Positions 24,285 through 31,173 of a stretch of 31,173 nucleotides of DNA are shown here, one piece after another. Location of the stretch: positions 4,927 to 36,099 of the forward strand of contig VBKA01000032.1 of the NCBI GenBank assembly GCA_005879815.1, in the 5' to 3' direction. The translations under genes were made by a program, and so were the position numbers. A model generated the notes under the pieces. It did not search any database. It saw nothing but the letters and a program-made list of their open reading frames with translations, and was not told the DNA's origin. The stretch comes from Chloroflexota bacterium (GTDB taxonomy: Bacteria > Chloroflexota > Limnocylindria > QHBO01). Within the stretch, counting starts at the first letter, position 1; every line of letters begins with the position of its first letter.

Positions 24285-25656
24285 ATGGATCTCGCAGCGC
24301 CGACCGCGGACCAGGGCCGCGATGAGCTCGGTCGACCCACCGCGTCGCTGAGCTGGTGGCGACTGCTGGCAGTGACGGCTTACTGGCTGGCGATCACCGT
24401 CCTGTGGGGTGCGTTCACCTTCAGCGTCATTCCGCGTCTGGTCGAATCCAAGGGCGTGCTCGGCAGTTCGACGCACCCGCTGGCGGGCCTGGCGATCGGG
24501 GTCATCACCACCGCCGGTGTGCTGATCGCAATCCTCGTCCAGCCAACGATGGGTGCCATCAGCGACCACACCCGCACCCGGCTCGGCCGGCGAAAGCCAT
24601 ACATCCTGGCAGGCACCGCCATGGACCTCGTATTCCTGTCACTGGCCGCCCTGGCCTTCTGGAACCAGGCCTACTGGCCCTTCGTCGGGGCCGTCGCGTT
24701 GCTCCAGTTCAGCAGCAACTTCGCGCAGGGGCCGTACCAGGGGTACGTGCCGGACCTGGTGCCCGGCCGCCAGGTGGGCATCGCGTCCGGGCTGCTGGGA
24801 GCGGCGAACATCGCCGGCAACCTGCTTGGCCCCGGCCTGGCGATCCTCTTCCTGGTGGTCCTGCCCGTCCAGCTGCACGCGCCCCTGATCGTCCTCGGCG
24901 TCTTCGCCGCGATCGCCCTGGTCGAGGTGACGACCATGCTCATCACGGTCATCTGGGTCCCGGATCGGCCGGCGCCAGAGTCGAGCCTGTCGCTGCTGGA
25001 GCGTGCACGAGGTGCCTGGGGAACCGACATCCTGCAGCAACGAGACTACGTCTGGCTGCTGATCTCGCGGCTCTTCGTGCTGACCGCCCTGGTCAGCCTG
25101 CAGGCCTTCGCCGTCTTCTTCCTGGAGAACGCCCACGGCATGAACCCGGATGATGCCCAGCGAATGCAATTCCCTGTGATCATCGCCGTCGCGGTCTCGG
25201 CGCTGCTGGCTGCCGTCCCCGGCGGATGGATCTCGAGCCGCATCGGACGAAAGCCGGTCCTGTACGTGGCCATCGCGCTCGGCGTGGTCGGAGCGATCAT
25301 GCTGGCGTTTGGACCTGCCTACTGGATGGTTGTGGCAGCTGCGGTACCGATCGGGGTGTGCAGCGGCGTCTTCCTCGGACATCATCCCCAAGGCCGAATC
25401 CGGCCGCTACATGGGGATCAGCAACATCGCCGTCGCGAGTGCGGGGCCCATCGCCAGCACCGTGGGCGGGGTCGTCGTGTTCGTGGTGGTGACGCTGGCC
25501 GCCAATGCGGCCGGCGGCCCGGGACTCGCGTACCGCGCGATCTTCGTGTTCATGGCCCTCGAGCTGGCGATCGGAGCCTGGGCGTTGCGCCACGTCCGCG
25601 AGCCCGGCCGGATGCGTACGGCGCAGACGACCATCGAGGCGCCCGCCGAGGCGTGA
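24285..25656 (+). pseudogene. MFS transporter (GPH/SLC45-like) with internal deletion and frameshift
   Basis: The first frame encodes a cation/sugar-symporter-like major facilitator. Visible are the loop SDHTRTRLGRRKPYI after the second segment, YVPDLVPGRQVGIASGL and SSRIGRKPVLYVAIALG, up to IGVCSGVFL at about 25376. The family continues with AVDxAxxTDIIP, but here the reading resumes as DIIPKAESGRYMGISNIA in the +1 frame from 25378. About eight residues are absent, including a conserved acidic residue in a membrane helix, so a loss of about 23 bases is inferred. The remaining C-terminus is intact, ends at 25656 and overlaps the acyltransferase start (GTGA). Either a true inactivating deletion or an assembly gap would explain this. 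Transported substrate is unknown. Confidence 0.8.
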
Positions 25657-26444
25657 GCCGGCTCATCGGCGGGACGCCGCCGCCAGCTGATCAGGCGCGT
25701 GCCCGCCGTACCGGCCCGCGCGAGCTATCGGTCGCGGTCACGCTGCGCTACCGGCTCGTGCGCTGGCTCGCAGCCGCGGTCGTGCGCCTGCTGTTCGACG
25801 TGCGCCTCGAGGGGCTCAGCAACTGGCCGGCCGCTCCGTTCCTGCTGGTGATCAACCACCACTCGGGATGGGATCCGATCATCGTGATCGCGGTGACCCC
25901 GGCTCGCCCGCGGATCACCTGGTTCGGCCCTCGAGAGGCCGATTTCAGCCACGGGTTCAAGAACCGCGCGATGGCCGTGATCGGCGGCGTCATCCCCTAC
26001 AACCCGGAGAAGACGAACCTCGTGTCGGCGGTCCGCGCCGTTCGGCGTGTCTTCCAGGCGGGCGGCGTGCTGGGAATCTTCGCGGAGGGACGCGGCGGAT
26101 ACCGCGAATCACAGCTTCTGCCCTTTGAGGAGGGTGCGGTGGCGTTCGCCAGCGCCTCAGGCGTTCCGCTTCTCCCGTGCGCGATCATCGGCACGAGCGA
26201 GCTCTGGTTCCGGAAGCAGGTGGTCGTCCGCTGTGGTGAGCCGCTGGCGACCGCGGGCTTTCGCGGCGCGGCCGGACGCGCCGATCTCGAGGCGCGGGTG
26301 CGCGAGGCGATGGAAGCGCTGCTGCCCGACTCCGAGCCGCGCCTGCCGCGCCGGCGCCCACTGGGCTGGGTCGGCGAGGTCTTCGATGGCGACGAGGATC
26401 GCGAGCGGCATCGCCGATTTCGCGAATCTCGGGCTGGCCGCTGA
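25653..26444 (+). CDS. Lysophospholipid acyltransferase family protein (PlsC-like)
   Basis: The 263-residue product is a 1-acylglycerol-3-phosphate acyltransferase-family enzyme. The catalytic H-x4-D is HHSGWD (69-74) in LLVINHHSGWDP. The substrate motif is GIFAEGRGG (F-x-E-G-x-R) in the second block, and PLLPCAIIGTSELW provides the later block. A hydrophobic segment before it (about 36-52) would anchor it at the membrane, where it acylates lysophosphatidic acid or a related lipid. The GTG at 25653 overlaps the transporter stop. The preceding open frame merely continues through the frameshifted transporter and is not a fusion. The C-terminus is charged, Arg/Glu-rich. Confidence 0.87.
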   Translation: MSRLIGGTPPPADQARARRTGPRELSVAVTLRYRLVRWLAAAVVRLLFDVRLEGLSNWPAAPFLLVINHHSGWDPIIVIAVTPARPRITWFGPREADFSHGFKNRAMAVIGGVIPYNPEKTNLVSAVRAVRRVFQAGGVLGIFAEGRGGYRESQLLPFEEGAVAFASASGVPLLPCAIIGTSELWFRKQVVVRCGEPLATAGFRGAAGRADLEARVREAMEALLPDSEPRLPRRRPLGWVGEVFDGDEDRERHRRFRESRAGR

Positions 26445-26476
26445 GCCACAGGAGGCCATGACCGGTGCTCGCCCGC

Positions 26477-26482
26477 TAGCAT
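26477..26482 (+). promoter_or_regulatory. Putative -10 box (TAGCAT) for the small membrane protein
   Basis: TAGCAT ends six bases before the GTG at 26489, and no Shine-Dalgarno is present. The position matches the other leaderless-type boxes. Confidence 0.35.
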
Positions 26483-26488
26483 CCGCAC

Positions 26489-26764
26489 GTGCTCCTTCCG
26501 ATGGTGTGGACCGTCTTCGTGGTCCTGGCCTTGATCTCGTTCGGCATGATCGCCGCCTACTGGCTCGACGTGCAGGATCGGCGGGATCTCAGCCTGCGCC
26601 GACGCATCGGCTACTCCCTCGCCACCATTGCATTCCCGGTGACGATCCCGATCTACGCCCTTGCCGGCGGGGCCGGTTGGCCGCGGCCGCTGCGGATCGC
26701 TGCGTTCTTGCCGCCCGTCGCGCTGGCCCTCTTCCTCGCGTTCCTGTTCGGGCTCATCCGATAG
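26489..26764 (+). CDS. Small three-helix membrane protein of unknown function
   Basis: I do not recognise a family. The 91-residue product has three hydrophobic helices: VWTVFVVLALISFGMIAAYW (about 6-25), IGYSLATIAFPVTIPIYALA (about 40-59) and IAAFLPPVALALFLAFLFGL (about 70-89). A basic/acidic cytoplasmic-type loop, DVQDRRDLSLRRR, separates the first two. There is no signal peptidase site. The GTG at 26489 is supported by a TAGCAT box six bases upstream; an ATG at 26501 would shorten it by four residues. It stands between plsC and the M20 peptidase gene with short gaps on both sides. Confidence 0.6.
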   Translation: MLLPMVWTVFVVLALISFGMIAAYWLDVQDRRDLSLRRRIGYSLATIAFPVTIPIYALAGGAGWPRPLRIAAFLPPVALALFLAFLFGLIR

Positions 26765-26788
26765 CAGGCGCATCGGCCGGGGCCTCTC

Positions 26789-26794
26789 TATCAT
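26789..26794 (+). promoter_or_regulatory. Putative -10 box (TATCAT) for leaderless M20 peptidase mRNA
   Basis: TATCAT matches TATAAT at five of six positions and lies seven bases before the ATG at 26802. RNA would start at the start codon. It is among the clearest of the nine boxes. Confidence 0.5.
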
Positions 26795-26801
26795 CCGCGG
26801 A

Positions 26802-28226
26802 ATGACGACTGAAACGAACACCGCGCTTGCGGCGGCGCTGGCGCACCTGCGGCAGAACCGGGACCGCCACCTGCGTGAGCTCGACGAGTTCCTGCGCATC
26901 GAATCGGTGAGCGCCGATCCAACCAAGACGGGCGAAGTCCGCCACGCGGCGCAATGGATCATGCTCGAGCTGGCCACCATCGGCTTCGAACAGGTTGCCC
27001 TTCACGAGACGAGAGGTCATCCGATCGTCACCGCCGCTTGGCTGCATGCAGGGCCGGACCGTCCGACGGTCCTCGTCTACTGCCACTACGACGTGCAGCC
27101 CCCAGATCCACTTGCCGAGTGGGTGCGCCCGCCGTTCGATCCGAGGCACGAGGACGGCCGGATCTACGCCCGGGGTGTGGGAGACGACAAGGGCCAGATC
27201 TTCATCCACCTCAAGGCAGCCGAGGCATGGATGGCGAGCGCTGGGCGCCTGCCGGTGAACCTGCGCATCTTCTTCGAGGGAGACGAAGAGGTCGGGTCGG
27301 AGGCAGCCGATGAGTTCATTGGCGAACACCCCGAGCTTCTCGCCGCGGACCTGTGCGTGGTGAGCGACACGGGCATGCAGGACGATGAAGGGACGCCGGC
27401 CATCACGTATGGCCTGCGGGGGATCGCCTATTTCGAGGTCCGGGTCAGCGGTCCGTTCCAGGATCTCCACTCCGGTGGCTACGGTGGCGCGATCGCCAAT
27501 CCGGCAAGAGTCCTGGTCGAGATGCTTGCCGGCCTGCAGGATGAGCATGGACGGATCACGATTCCGGGCTTCTACGACAAGGTCCGACCCCTGACCGATG
27601 CCGACCGAGCCGCCTCGGCGGCGGTCCCCTTCGATGAGGAAGAGTTCCGCGAGCAGACAGGCGTGCCACAGCTCTGGTCCGGCGAGGAGGGATACACCTA
27701 CGCCGAACGAATCTCGGCACGGCCGACGCTCGACATTAACGGCATCTGGGGCGGCTATTCCGGGGAAGGGGCCAAGACGATCATCCCTGCCTGGGCAGCG
27801 GCCAAATTCAGCGCGCGGCTGGTCCCCGACCAGGACTTCCACGAGATCGAACGCCTGGTGGTCGATCATCTGCGGCGCATCGCGCCGCCGGAGGTGAAGG
27901 TGGATGTCCGCATCATCCACGGCGGGGCTCCGGCGCTGACCCCGCTCGATCATCCGGCCGTGGCAGTTGCCGCGCGCGCGCTCGAGGCGGCGTTCGGCAA
28001 GGCACCCGTCTTCCTCCGCAGCGGGGGCTCGATCCCGGTGGTAGCCGCGCTCAGGGCCCACGTCGGCCTCAGCTCGGTCCTGGTTGGTTTTGCGTCGCCG
28101 AACGGCAACTTCCACGCGCCAAACGAATGGATGCCCATCGCCAATCTGTCCGGTGGCATGGAGGCCGTGGTCCACCTGTGGGGCGAGCTGGGCGAGATGA
28201 CCGCGGACCAGCTCGGGCGCCGATGA
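26802..28226 (+). CDS. M20 family metallopeptidase (dipeptidase)
   Basis: The 474-residue enzyme is a di-zinc M20 peptidase of the carnosinase/PepV-like dipeptidase group. Metal and catalytic residues are His95 and Asp97 (CHYDVQPP), Asp128 bridging (RGVGDDKGQ), the Glu162-Glu163 pair (FEGDEEVGS), Asp189 (VVSDTGM) and a late histidine in NFHAPNEW. A lid/dimerisation domain is inserted from about 205, with DLHSGGYGGAIANP. It should cleave dipeptides in the cytoplasm; specificity is unknown. The ATG at 26802 is preceded by TATCAT and lacks a ribosome binding site. Its stop overlaps the start of the MerR-like regulator (ATGA), so the two genes are coupled. Confidence 0.93.
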   Translation: MTTETNTALAAALAHLRQNRDRHLRELDEFLRIESVSADPTKTGEVRHAAQWIMLELATIGFEQVALHETRGHPIVTAAWLHAGPDRPTVLVYCHYDVQPPDPLAEWVRPPFDPRHEDGRIYARGVGDDKGQIFIHLKAAEAWMASAGRLPVNLRIFFEGDEEVGSEAADEFIGEHPELLAADLCVVSDTGMQDDEGTPAITYGLRGIAYFEVRVSGPFQDLHSGGYGGAIANPARVLVEMLAGLQDEHGRITIPGFYDKVRPLTDADRAASAAVPFDEEEFREQTGVPQLWSGEEGYTYAERISARPTLDINGIWGGYSGEGAKTIIPAWAAAKFSARLVPDQDFHEIERLVVDHLRRIAPPEVKVDVRIIHGGAPALTPLDHPAVAVAARALEAAFGKAPVFLRSGGSIPVVAALRAHVGLSSVLVGFASPNGNFHAPNEWMPIANLSGGMEAVVHLWGELGEMTADQLGRR

Positions 28227-28891
28227 CCAGCAACACCGCGAGGCCCTCGAGCCCCGAAGATCCGTGGCTGCCGATTGGGGCAGCCGCGCGCCTGGTCGGC
28301 GTCGGGCCGGACACGCTGCGCCGCTGGGCGGACGGCGGCAAGGTGCAGAGCTACCAAACCGCAGGCGGCCATCGCCGCTTCCTGCGCTCGAGCCTCGAGG
28401 CCATGACCAGCACGCCCCGACGTACGCGCTACGCCACCGGACAGCTGGCGGACGCCTCGACCACGATCATCGGCGACGTCCATCGCCGCATGCAGCGCAC
28501 CGGCTACGCGGGGATGCCCTGGCAGTCGCGCCTGGGCGCCGACCAACGCGAGGACTTCCGGCGCTGGGGGCAGCGCACCTTCAACCTGGTGATCGAGTAC
28601 GTGGCCGCCGCCAAGCGCTCGGAGCGCGACCTGCTCCTGGAAGAGGCGGAGAAGATGGGCTCGCTGTACGGAACGGAGGCTTCAGCCGCGGGTCTGACGC
28701 TGGCCGAGGCGATCGAGGCCTTCCTCTTCTATCGGTCTCCGGTCATCGAAGGCATCCTTGCGCATCTGCGACGCCGGGCGGCTGAGGTCGCCCAGGTCAC
28801 CGCCGCGGTGCGCGAGGCGAACGCCGCCATCGACCAGGTGCTGACCGCGCTCGTGAACTCCTACAGCGTGAAGCGTCCGCCGAAGGGCTGA
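28223..28891 (+). CDS. MerR/excisionase-type helix-turn-helix protein
   Basis: The 222-residue protein begins with a MerR/BldC-like winged helix-turn-helix at 17-62: LPIGAAARLVGVGPDTLRRWAD, then GGKVQSYQTAGGHRRF with the basic wing. The rest (about 85-215) is helical and soluble, containing RTFNLVIEYVAAAKRSERDLLLEEAEKMG. A similar helical domain sits behind BldC-type HTHs in actinobacteria and Chloroflexota; no ligand-binding cysteines as in metal-sensing MerR are seen. It probably controls transcription, target unknown. The ATG at 28223 overlaps the M20 peptidase stop. Coupling to a peptidase gives a possible but unproven regulatory link. Confidence 0.82.
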   Translation: MTSNTARPSSPEDPWLPIGAAARLVGVGPDTLRRWADGGKVQSYQTAGGHRRFLRSSLEAMTSTPRRTRYATGQLADASTTIIGDVHRRMQRTGYAGMPWQSRLGADQREDFRRWGQRTFNLVIEYVAAAKRSERDLLLEEAEKMGSLYGTEASAAGLTLAEAIEAFLFYRSPVIEGILAHLRRRAAEVAQVTAAVREANAAIDQVLTALVNSYSVKRPPKG

Positions 28892-28912
28892 GCCGACCCG
28901 GCTTCTGCGGGG

Positions 28913-30049
28913 CTATTCGACCGAGATGAGCTCCCGGCTGGACCGATTGAGGACCTCGCTGCCGTCCTCGGTGCACACCACGATGTCCTCGATCCGCGCG
29001 CCCCACTCCCCCGTCAGGTAGATGCCGGGCTCAATGCTGAATGCATGGCCGGGACGCAGCGACTCTGCGTTGCCATCGACGATGTAGGGCTCTTCGTGGG
29101 TCTCCATGCCGATGCCGTGGCCGGTGCGATGGATGAAGGCATCGCCATACCCGCCCTCGGCGATCAGGCGGCGCGCCGCGCGATCCACCTCCTCGGCCGG
29201 GACGCCCGGTGCCACGGCGGTGCAGGCAGCGAGCTGGGCGCGCTGCAGCACGTCGTACAGCGCGCTGAACTCGCGCGGCACCTCTCCCACGAACACGGTT
29301 CGGCTGGTGTCGGAGGCATACCCGTCGCGGATGCCCCCGATGTCCAGCACCACCGCGTCGCCGGCCGCGATGACCCGGTCGCCTGGCTCGTGATGGGGGG
29401 AGGCGCTGTTGGGGCCGGATCCGACGATCGCGAAGTCGGCGCTCTGGTGGCCGGCTTTCAGGAGAAGCTCCCGGATGCGAGCGCTCAACTCACGCTCGGT
29501 GCGGCCCGCGAAGCGCTCGGTACGGACCTCGTCCATCGCCTCGTCGGCCGCGCGGGCCGCCAGCCGCAGCCGATCGATCTCGTCAGGGGTCTTGATCCGG
29601 CGCAGGGCGCTGATCGCCGGTCCGGCCTCGACCAGCTCAATCGGATCCAGCGCCGCCCGCAGACGCAGGACGAAGCGCGCCCACATCTGGTCCTGCACCG
29701 CGGCCCGCATGGCGCGGCCCTGCAACAGGTCGCGTACGATCCAGAACGGATCCGCAGTCTCGTCCCAGGGCACGATCACGAGGTCGTCCGCCAGGTCTCC
29801 GAGCTCGTGGCGGGCGAGTGGCTCCTCGAGGTGGGGCACCACCAGCGACGGCACGCCCTCGGCGGGCACGATCAGGCAGGTGAGGCGTTCCAGCGCGGGC
29901 GCGCGGTACCCGAGCAGATAGGCGTAATCCACGGAAGGCGTGACGAGGAGCGCATCGACATCGCGAGCCGCCGCTTCTTCGGCTGCGCGACGGAGGCGGT
30001 CGCGGTAGACGGCGTCCGCGAAGCGCGAGGTTCTGACTGCGACGGCCAT
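28913..30049 (-). CDS. M24 family Xaa-Pro peptidase
   Basis: The 378-residue protein has the creatinase-like N-terminal domain (1-150, including DALLVTPSVDYAYLLGY) and the pita-bread catalytic domain of Xaa-Pro aminopeptidases and dipeptidases. The five metal ligands are Asp236 (VLDIGG), Asp247 (SDTSRT), His311 (HRTGHGIG), Glu340 (SIEPGIY) and Glu354 (RIEDIVV). It cleaves peptide bonds next to proline; aminopeptidase versus dipeptidase activity is not resolvable. The ATG at 30049 has a TACCCT box six bases upstream and lies 33 bases after mec, so it may be expressed both from its own promoter and with the cysM-mec pair. Confidence 0.92.
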   Translation of the reverse strand: MAVAVRTSRFADAVYRDRLRRAAEEAAARDVDALLVTPSVDYAYLLGYRAPALERLTCLIVPAEGVPSLVVPHLEEPLARHELGDLADDLVIVPWDETADPFWIVRDLLQGRAMRAAVQDQMWARFVLRLRAALDPIELVEAGPAISALRRIKTPDEIDRLRLAARAADEAMDEVRTERFAGRTERELSARIRELLLKAGHQSADFAIVGSGPNSASPHHEPGDRVIAAGDAVVLDIGGIRDGYASDTSRTVFVGEVPREFSALYDVLQRAQLAACTAVAPGVPAEEVDRAARRLIAEGGYGDAFIHRTGHGIGMETHEEPYIVDGNAESLRPGHAFSIEPGIYLTGEWGARIEDIVVCTEDGSEVLNRSSRELISVE

Positions 30050-30055
30050 TGGCTC

Positions 30056-30061
30056 AGGGTA
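30056..30061 (-). promoter_or_regulatory. Putative -10 box (TACCCT) for the M24 peptidase gene
   Basis: TACCCT on the minus strand ends six bases before the ATG at 30049, in the 33-base gap after mec. It would give the peptidase its own leaderless transcript. Confidence 0.35.
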
Positions 30062-30082
30062 GCCGACGCGGCCAAACCGGGC

Positions 30083-30529
30083 TTAGCCGACGTTCAGCGG
30101 CACCTCGAAGGCCTGGCCGCCATGGATGCGCCAGGAGCGAAGTGCGCTCTCCGGCGACGCCTCGGGATGGGCGAGCGAGGCGAGCACGTAGAACGCATCG
30201 GGATACATGGCGGCTCGGCGATCCGTGGCGGATGGCACGGCGGCGGAGCGCGTGTGGGAGTGGAAGATCGCCACCAGGTCCCTGGCCGCGTCCTCGATCT
30301 CGAAAACGATGCGTACCAGGTCCTCCGGGTGGACGCTGTAACGCAGCGGCGACGCCTCCGCGTTGCGGGCCGGGTGGAACGACGAGGCGATCCCATCGGC
30401 CAGCGAACCTGACAGGATCCCGCACGCTTCGTTGGGCAGTTCGGCGTGGGCGTGCGTCAGCATCGCATCGGCGATGGGTCGCAGGATGGTGAGACCGATG
30501 GGTGGCTGCGCCGGGTCCTCTCCACTCAC
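30083..30529 (-). CDS. mec: JAMM/Mov34 metalloprotease Mec (CysO-cysteine hydrolase)
   Basis: In actinobacteria Mec releases cysteine from the sulfur-carrier adduct CysO-Cys made by CysM. The 148-residue protein has the full JAMM motif: Glu34 (PNEACGIL), His90-Ser-His92 (FHSH), seven residues, Ser100 and Asp103 (SATD), so zinc binding and catalysis should be intact. It is a single-domain, cytoplasmic M67 protease of normal length. The GTG at 30529 overlaps the cysM stop (GTGA, 30526-30529); an ATG at 30583 inside cysM is rejected. The pairing with cysM is the main evidence for substrate. A CysO/ThiS-like carrier gene is not in the window and may lie upstream of cysM. Confidence 0.87.
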   Translation of the reverse strand: MSGEDPAQPPIGLTILRPIADAMLTHAHAELPNEACGILSGSLADGIASSFHPARNAEASPLRYSVHPEDLVRIVFEIEDAARDLVAIFHSHTRSAAVPSATDRRAAMYPDAFYVLASLAHPEASPESALRSWRIHGGQAFEVPLNVG

Positions 30530-31173
30530 CACAGGACCGAGCCCTCGAGCTCGTCGCTGAGCTCGTTGAGGTCGCGCGTCCACAGGTCGGTCGACAGGTA
30601 CTTCCAGCCACCGTCGGCGAGAAGCATCGCGATGGTGCCGCGCCCCATCACAGCCGCCACCCTCAGGGCGACCGAGAGAACCGCACCACTCGACAGCCCG
30701 GCGAAGAGCCCTTCCTCGCGCATCAGCCGCCGCACGCCGACCAACGCGTCGCGGTTGCTGACCAGGTAGCGATCGTCCAGCACGCTGGCGTCGAGCACGG
30801 GCGGCACGAAGCCCTCGTCCAGGGAGCGGAGCCCCGACACCAGCTCACCGGGAAGCGGCTCGGCGGCCACCACCCGCACGCCGGAGCGCTCGCGCTTCAG
30901 GCATCTCCCCACGCCGGTCAGGGTCCCGCCGGTGCCCAGGCCGGCGACGAAGACGTCGAGGTCCGGGACCTGCGCCAGGATCTCGGGCCCGGTGGCCTCC
31001 TCGTGGACGCGAGGATTGGCCTCGTTGCCGTACTGGAACGGCATGAAGAGCTCCGGATTTTCCGAAGCCAGCTCCTGCGCGAGGCTGATCGCGCCGTTGC
31101 TGCCCTCGGCGCCGGGCGAGTAGACGATCTCCGCTCCGAGCGCGCGAAGCAGCTGCGTCCGCTCGGGGGTGGT
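30526..31173 (-). CDS. cysM: CysM-type O-phosphoserine sulfhydrylase, 5' end outside window
   Basis: The frame enters from the right edge without a start, so 215 C-terminal residues are seen and the PLP lysine lies outside. The fragment matches Mycobacterium tuberculosis CysM: TPERTQLLRALGAEI, SPGAEGSNGAI, QYGNEANPRVHEEATGPEIL, VAGLGTGGTLTGVGRCLK, GLRSLDEGFVPPVLD and DGGWKYLSTDLW. CysM uses O-phosphoserine and thiocarboxylated CysO rather than O-acetylserine and sulfide. An arginine in the LRSLDEG region corresponds in position to the phosphoserine-recognising arginine described for CysM (from memory, needs alignment). The coupled mec gene downstream supports this route. Confidence 0.9.
   Translation of the reverse strand, partial: TTPERTQLLRALGAEIVYSPGAEGSNGAISLAQELASENPELFMPFQYGNEANPRVHEEATGPEILAQVPDLDVFVAGLGTGGTLTGVGRCLKRERSGVRVVAAEPLPGELVSGLRSLDEGFVPPVLDASVLDDRYLVSNRDALVGVRRLMREEGLFAGLSSGAVLSVALRVAAVMGRGTIAMLLADGGWKYLSTDLWTRDLNELSDELEGSVLW

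Noticed and set aside
24285..26444. 719-residue MFS-acyltransferase fusion
   Set aside because: The middle segment is out-of-frame translation of the transporter's C-terminus; the fusion arises only from the frameshift near 25376.

Overview
The window is a gene-dense, very high-GC chromosomal segment of ordinary bacterial metabolism. Gaps between genes are short (the largest are about 260 and 233 bases), and nine gene pairs overlap by exactly four bases (GTGA or ATGA). Several proteins resemble actinobacterial ones: the short MutY, the cystathionine beta-synthase, the CysM/Mec pair, the luciferase-like F420-type oxidoreductase and the Rhodococcus-type alcohol dehydrogenase. They sit beside a Thermus/actinobacterial-type malate dehydrogenase and a bactofilin. 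This mix suggests an uncultured Terrabacteria member, most likely Chloroflexota (Limnocylindria/Ellin6529-like) or a deep actinobacterial relative. That assignment is inference. There is no rRNA, tRNA, CRISPR array, insertion sequence or prophage.

Layout. 1-2.9 kb: tail of a polysaccharide deacetylase coupled to an N-acetylglucosamine-kinase-like sugar kinase, converging on an aspartokinase-GNAT pair. 2.9-6.2 kb: mutY, a peroxiredoxin-like protein without cysteine at the active site, a zinc alcohol dehydrogenase, and a J-domain protein with an ExoX-C-like tail. 6.2-10.7 kb (minus strand): bactofilin, ReAII-type asparaginase, PRC-barrel protein, gltX and sseB. 10.8-12.2 kb: upp, then a 233-base gap rich in secondary structure, then a thioredoxin-type arsenate reductase. 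12.2-16.4 kb: an alpha/beta hydrolase and a malate dehydrogenase, both frameshifted, then citrate synthase and a metallo-beta-lactamase-fold hydrolase. 16.4-24.2 kb (minus strand): MFS exporter, lgt, cystathionine beta-synthase, mmsA, a cystathionine gamma-synthase/lyase, an LLM oxidoreductase and a membrane protein. 24.3-28.9 kb: an MFS transporter with an internal deletion, a PlsC acyltransferase, a small membrane protein, an M20 peptidase and a MerR-like regulator. 28.9-31.2 kb (minus strand): cysM (cut by the window edge), the JAMM protease gene mec, and an M24 peptidase.

How the genes work together. Two cysteine routes can be read. Reverse transsulfuration uses cystathionine beta-synthase and a gamma-lyase/synthase, which flank mmsA. 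The second is the O-phosphoserine/sulfur-carrier route (CysM plus the JAMM protease Mec). Malate dehydrogenase and citrate synthase form a translationally coupled TCA pair.

Points worth a second look: a TANNNT box 6-9 bases before the start codon of nine uncoupled genes, suggesting leaderless transcripts; a 66-base imperfect hairpin between upp and arsC; three coding lesions, two of them about 460 bases apart and one in core metabolism; and a J-domain/ExoX-C-like fusion. I found no clear new defence or mobile system.
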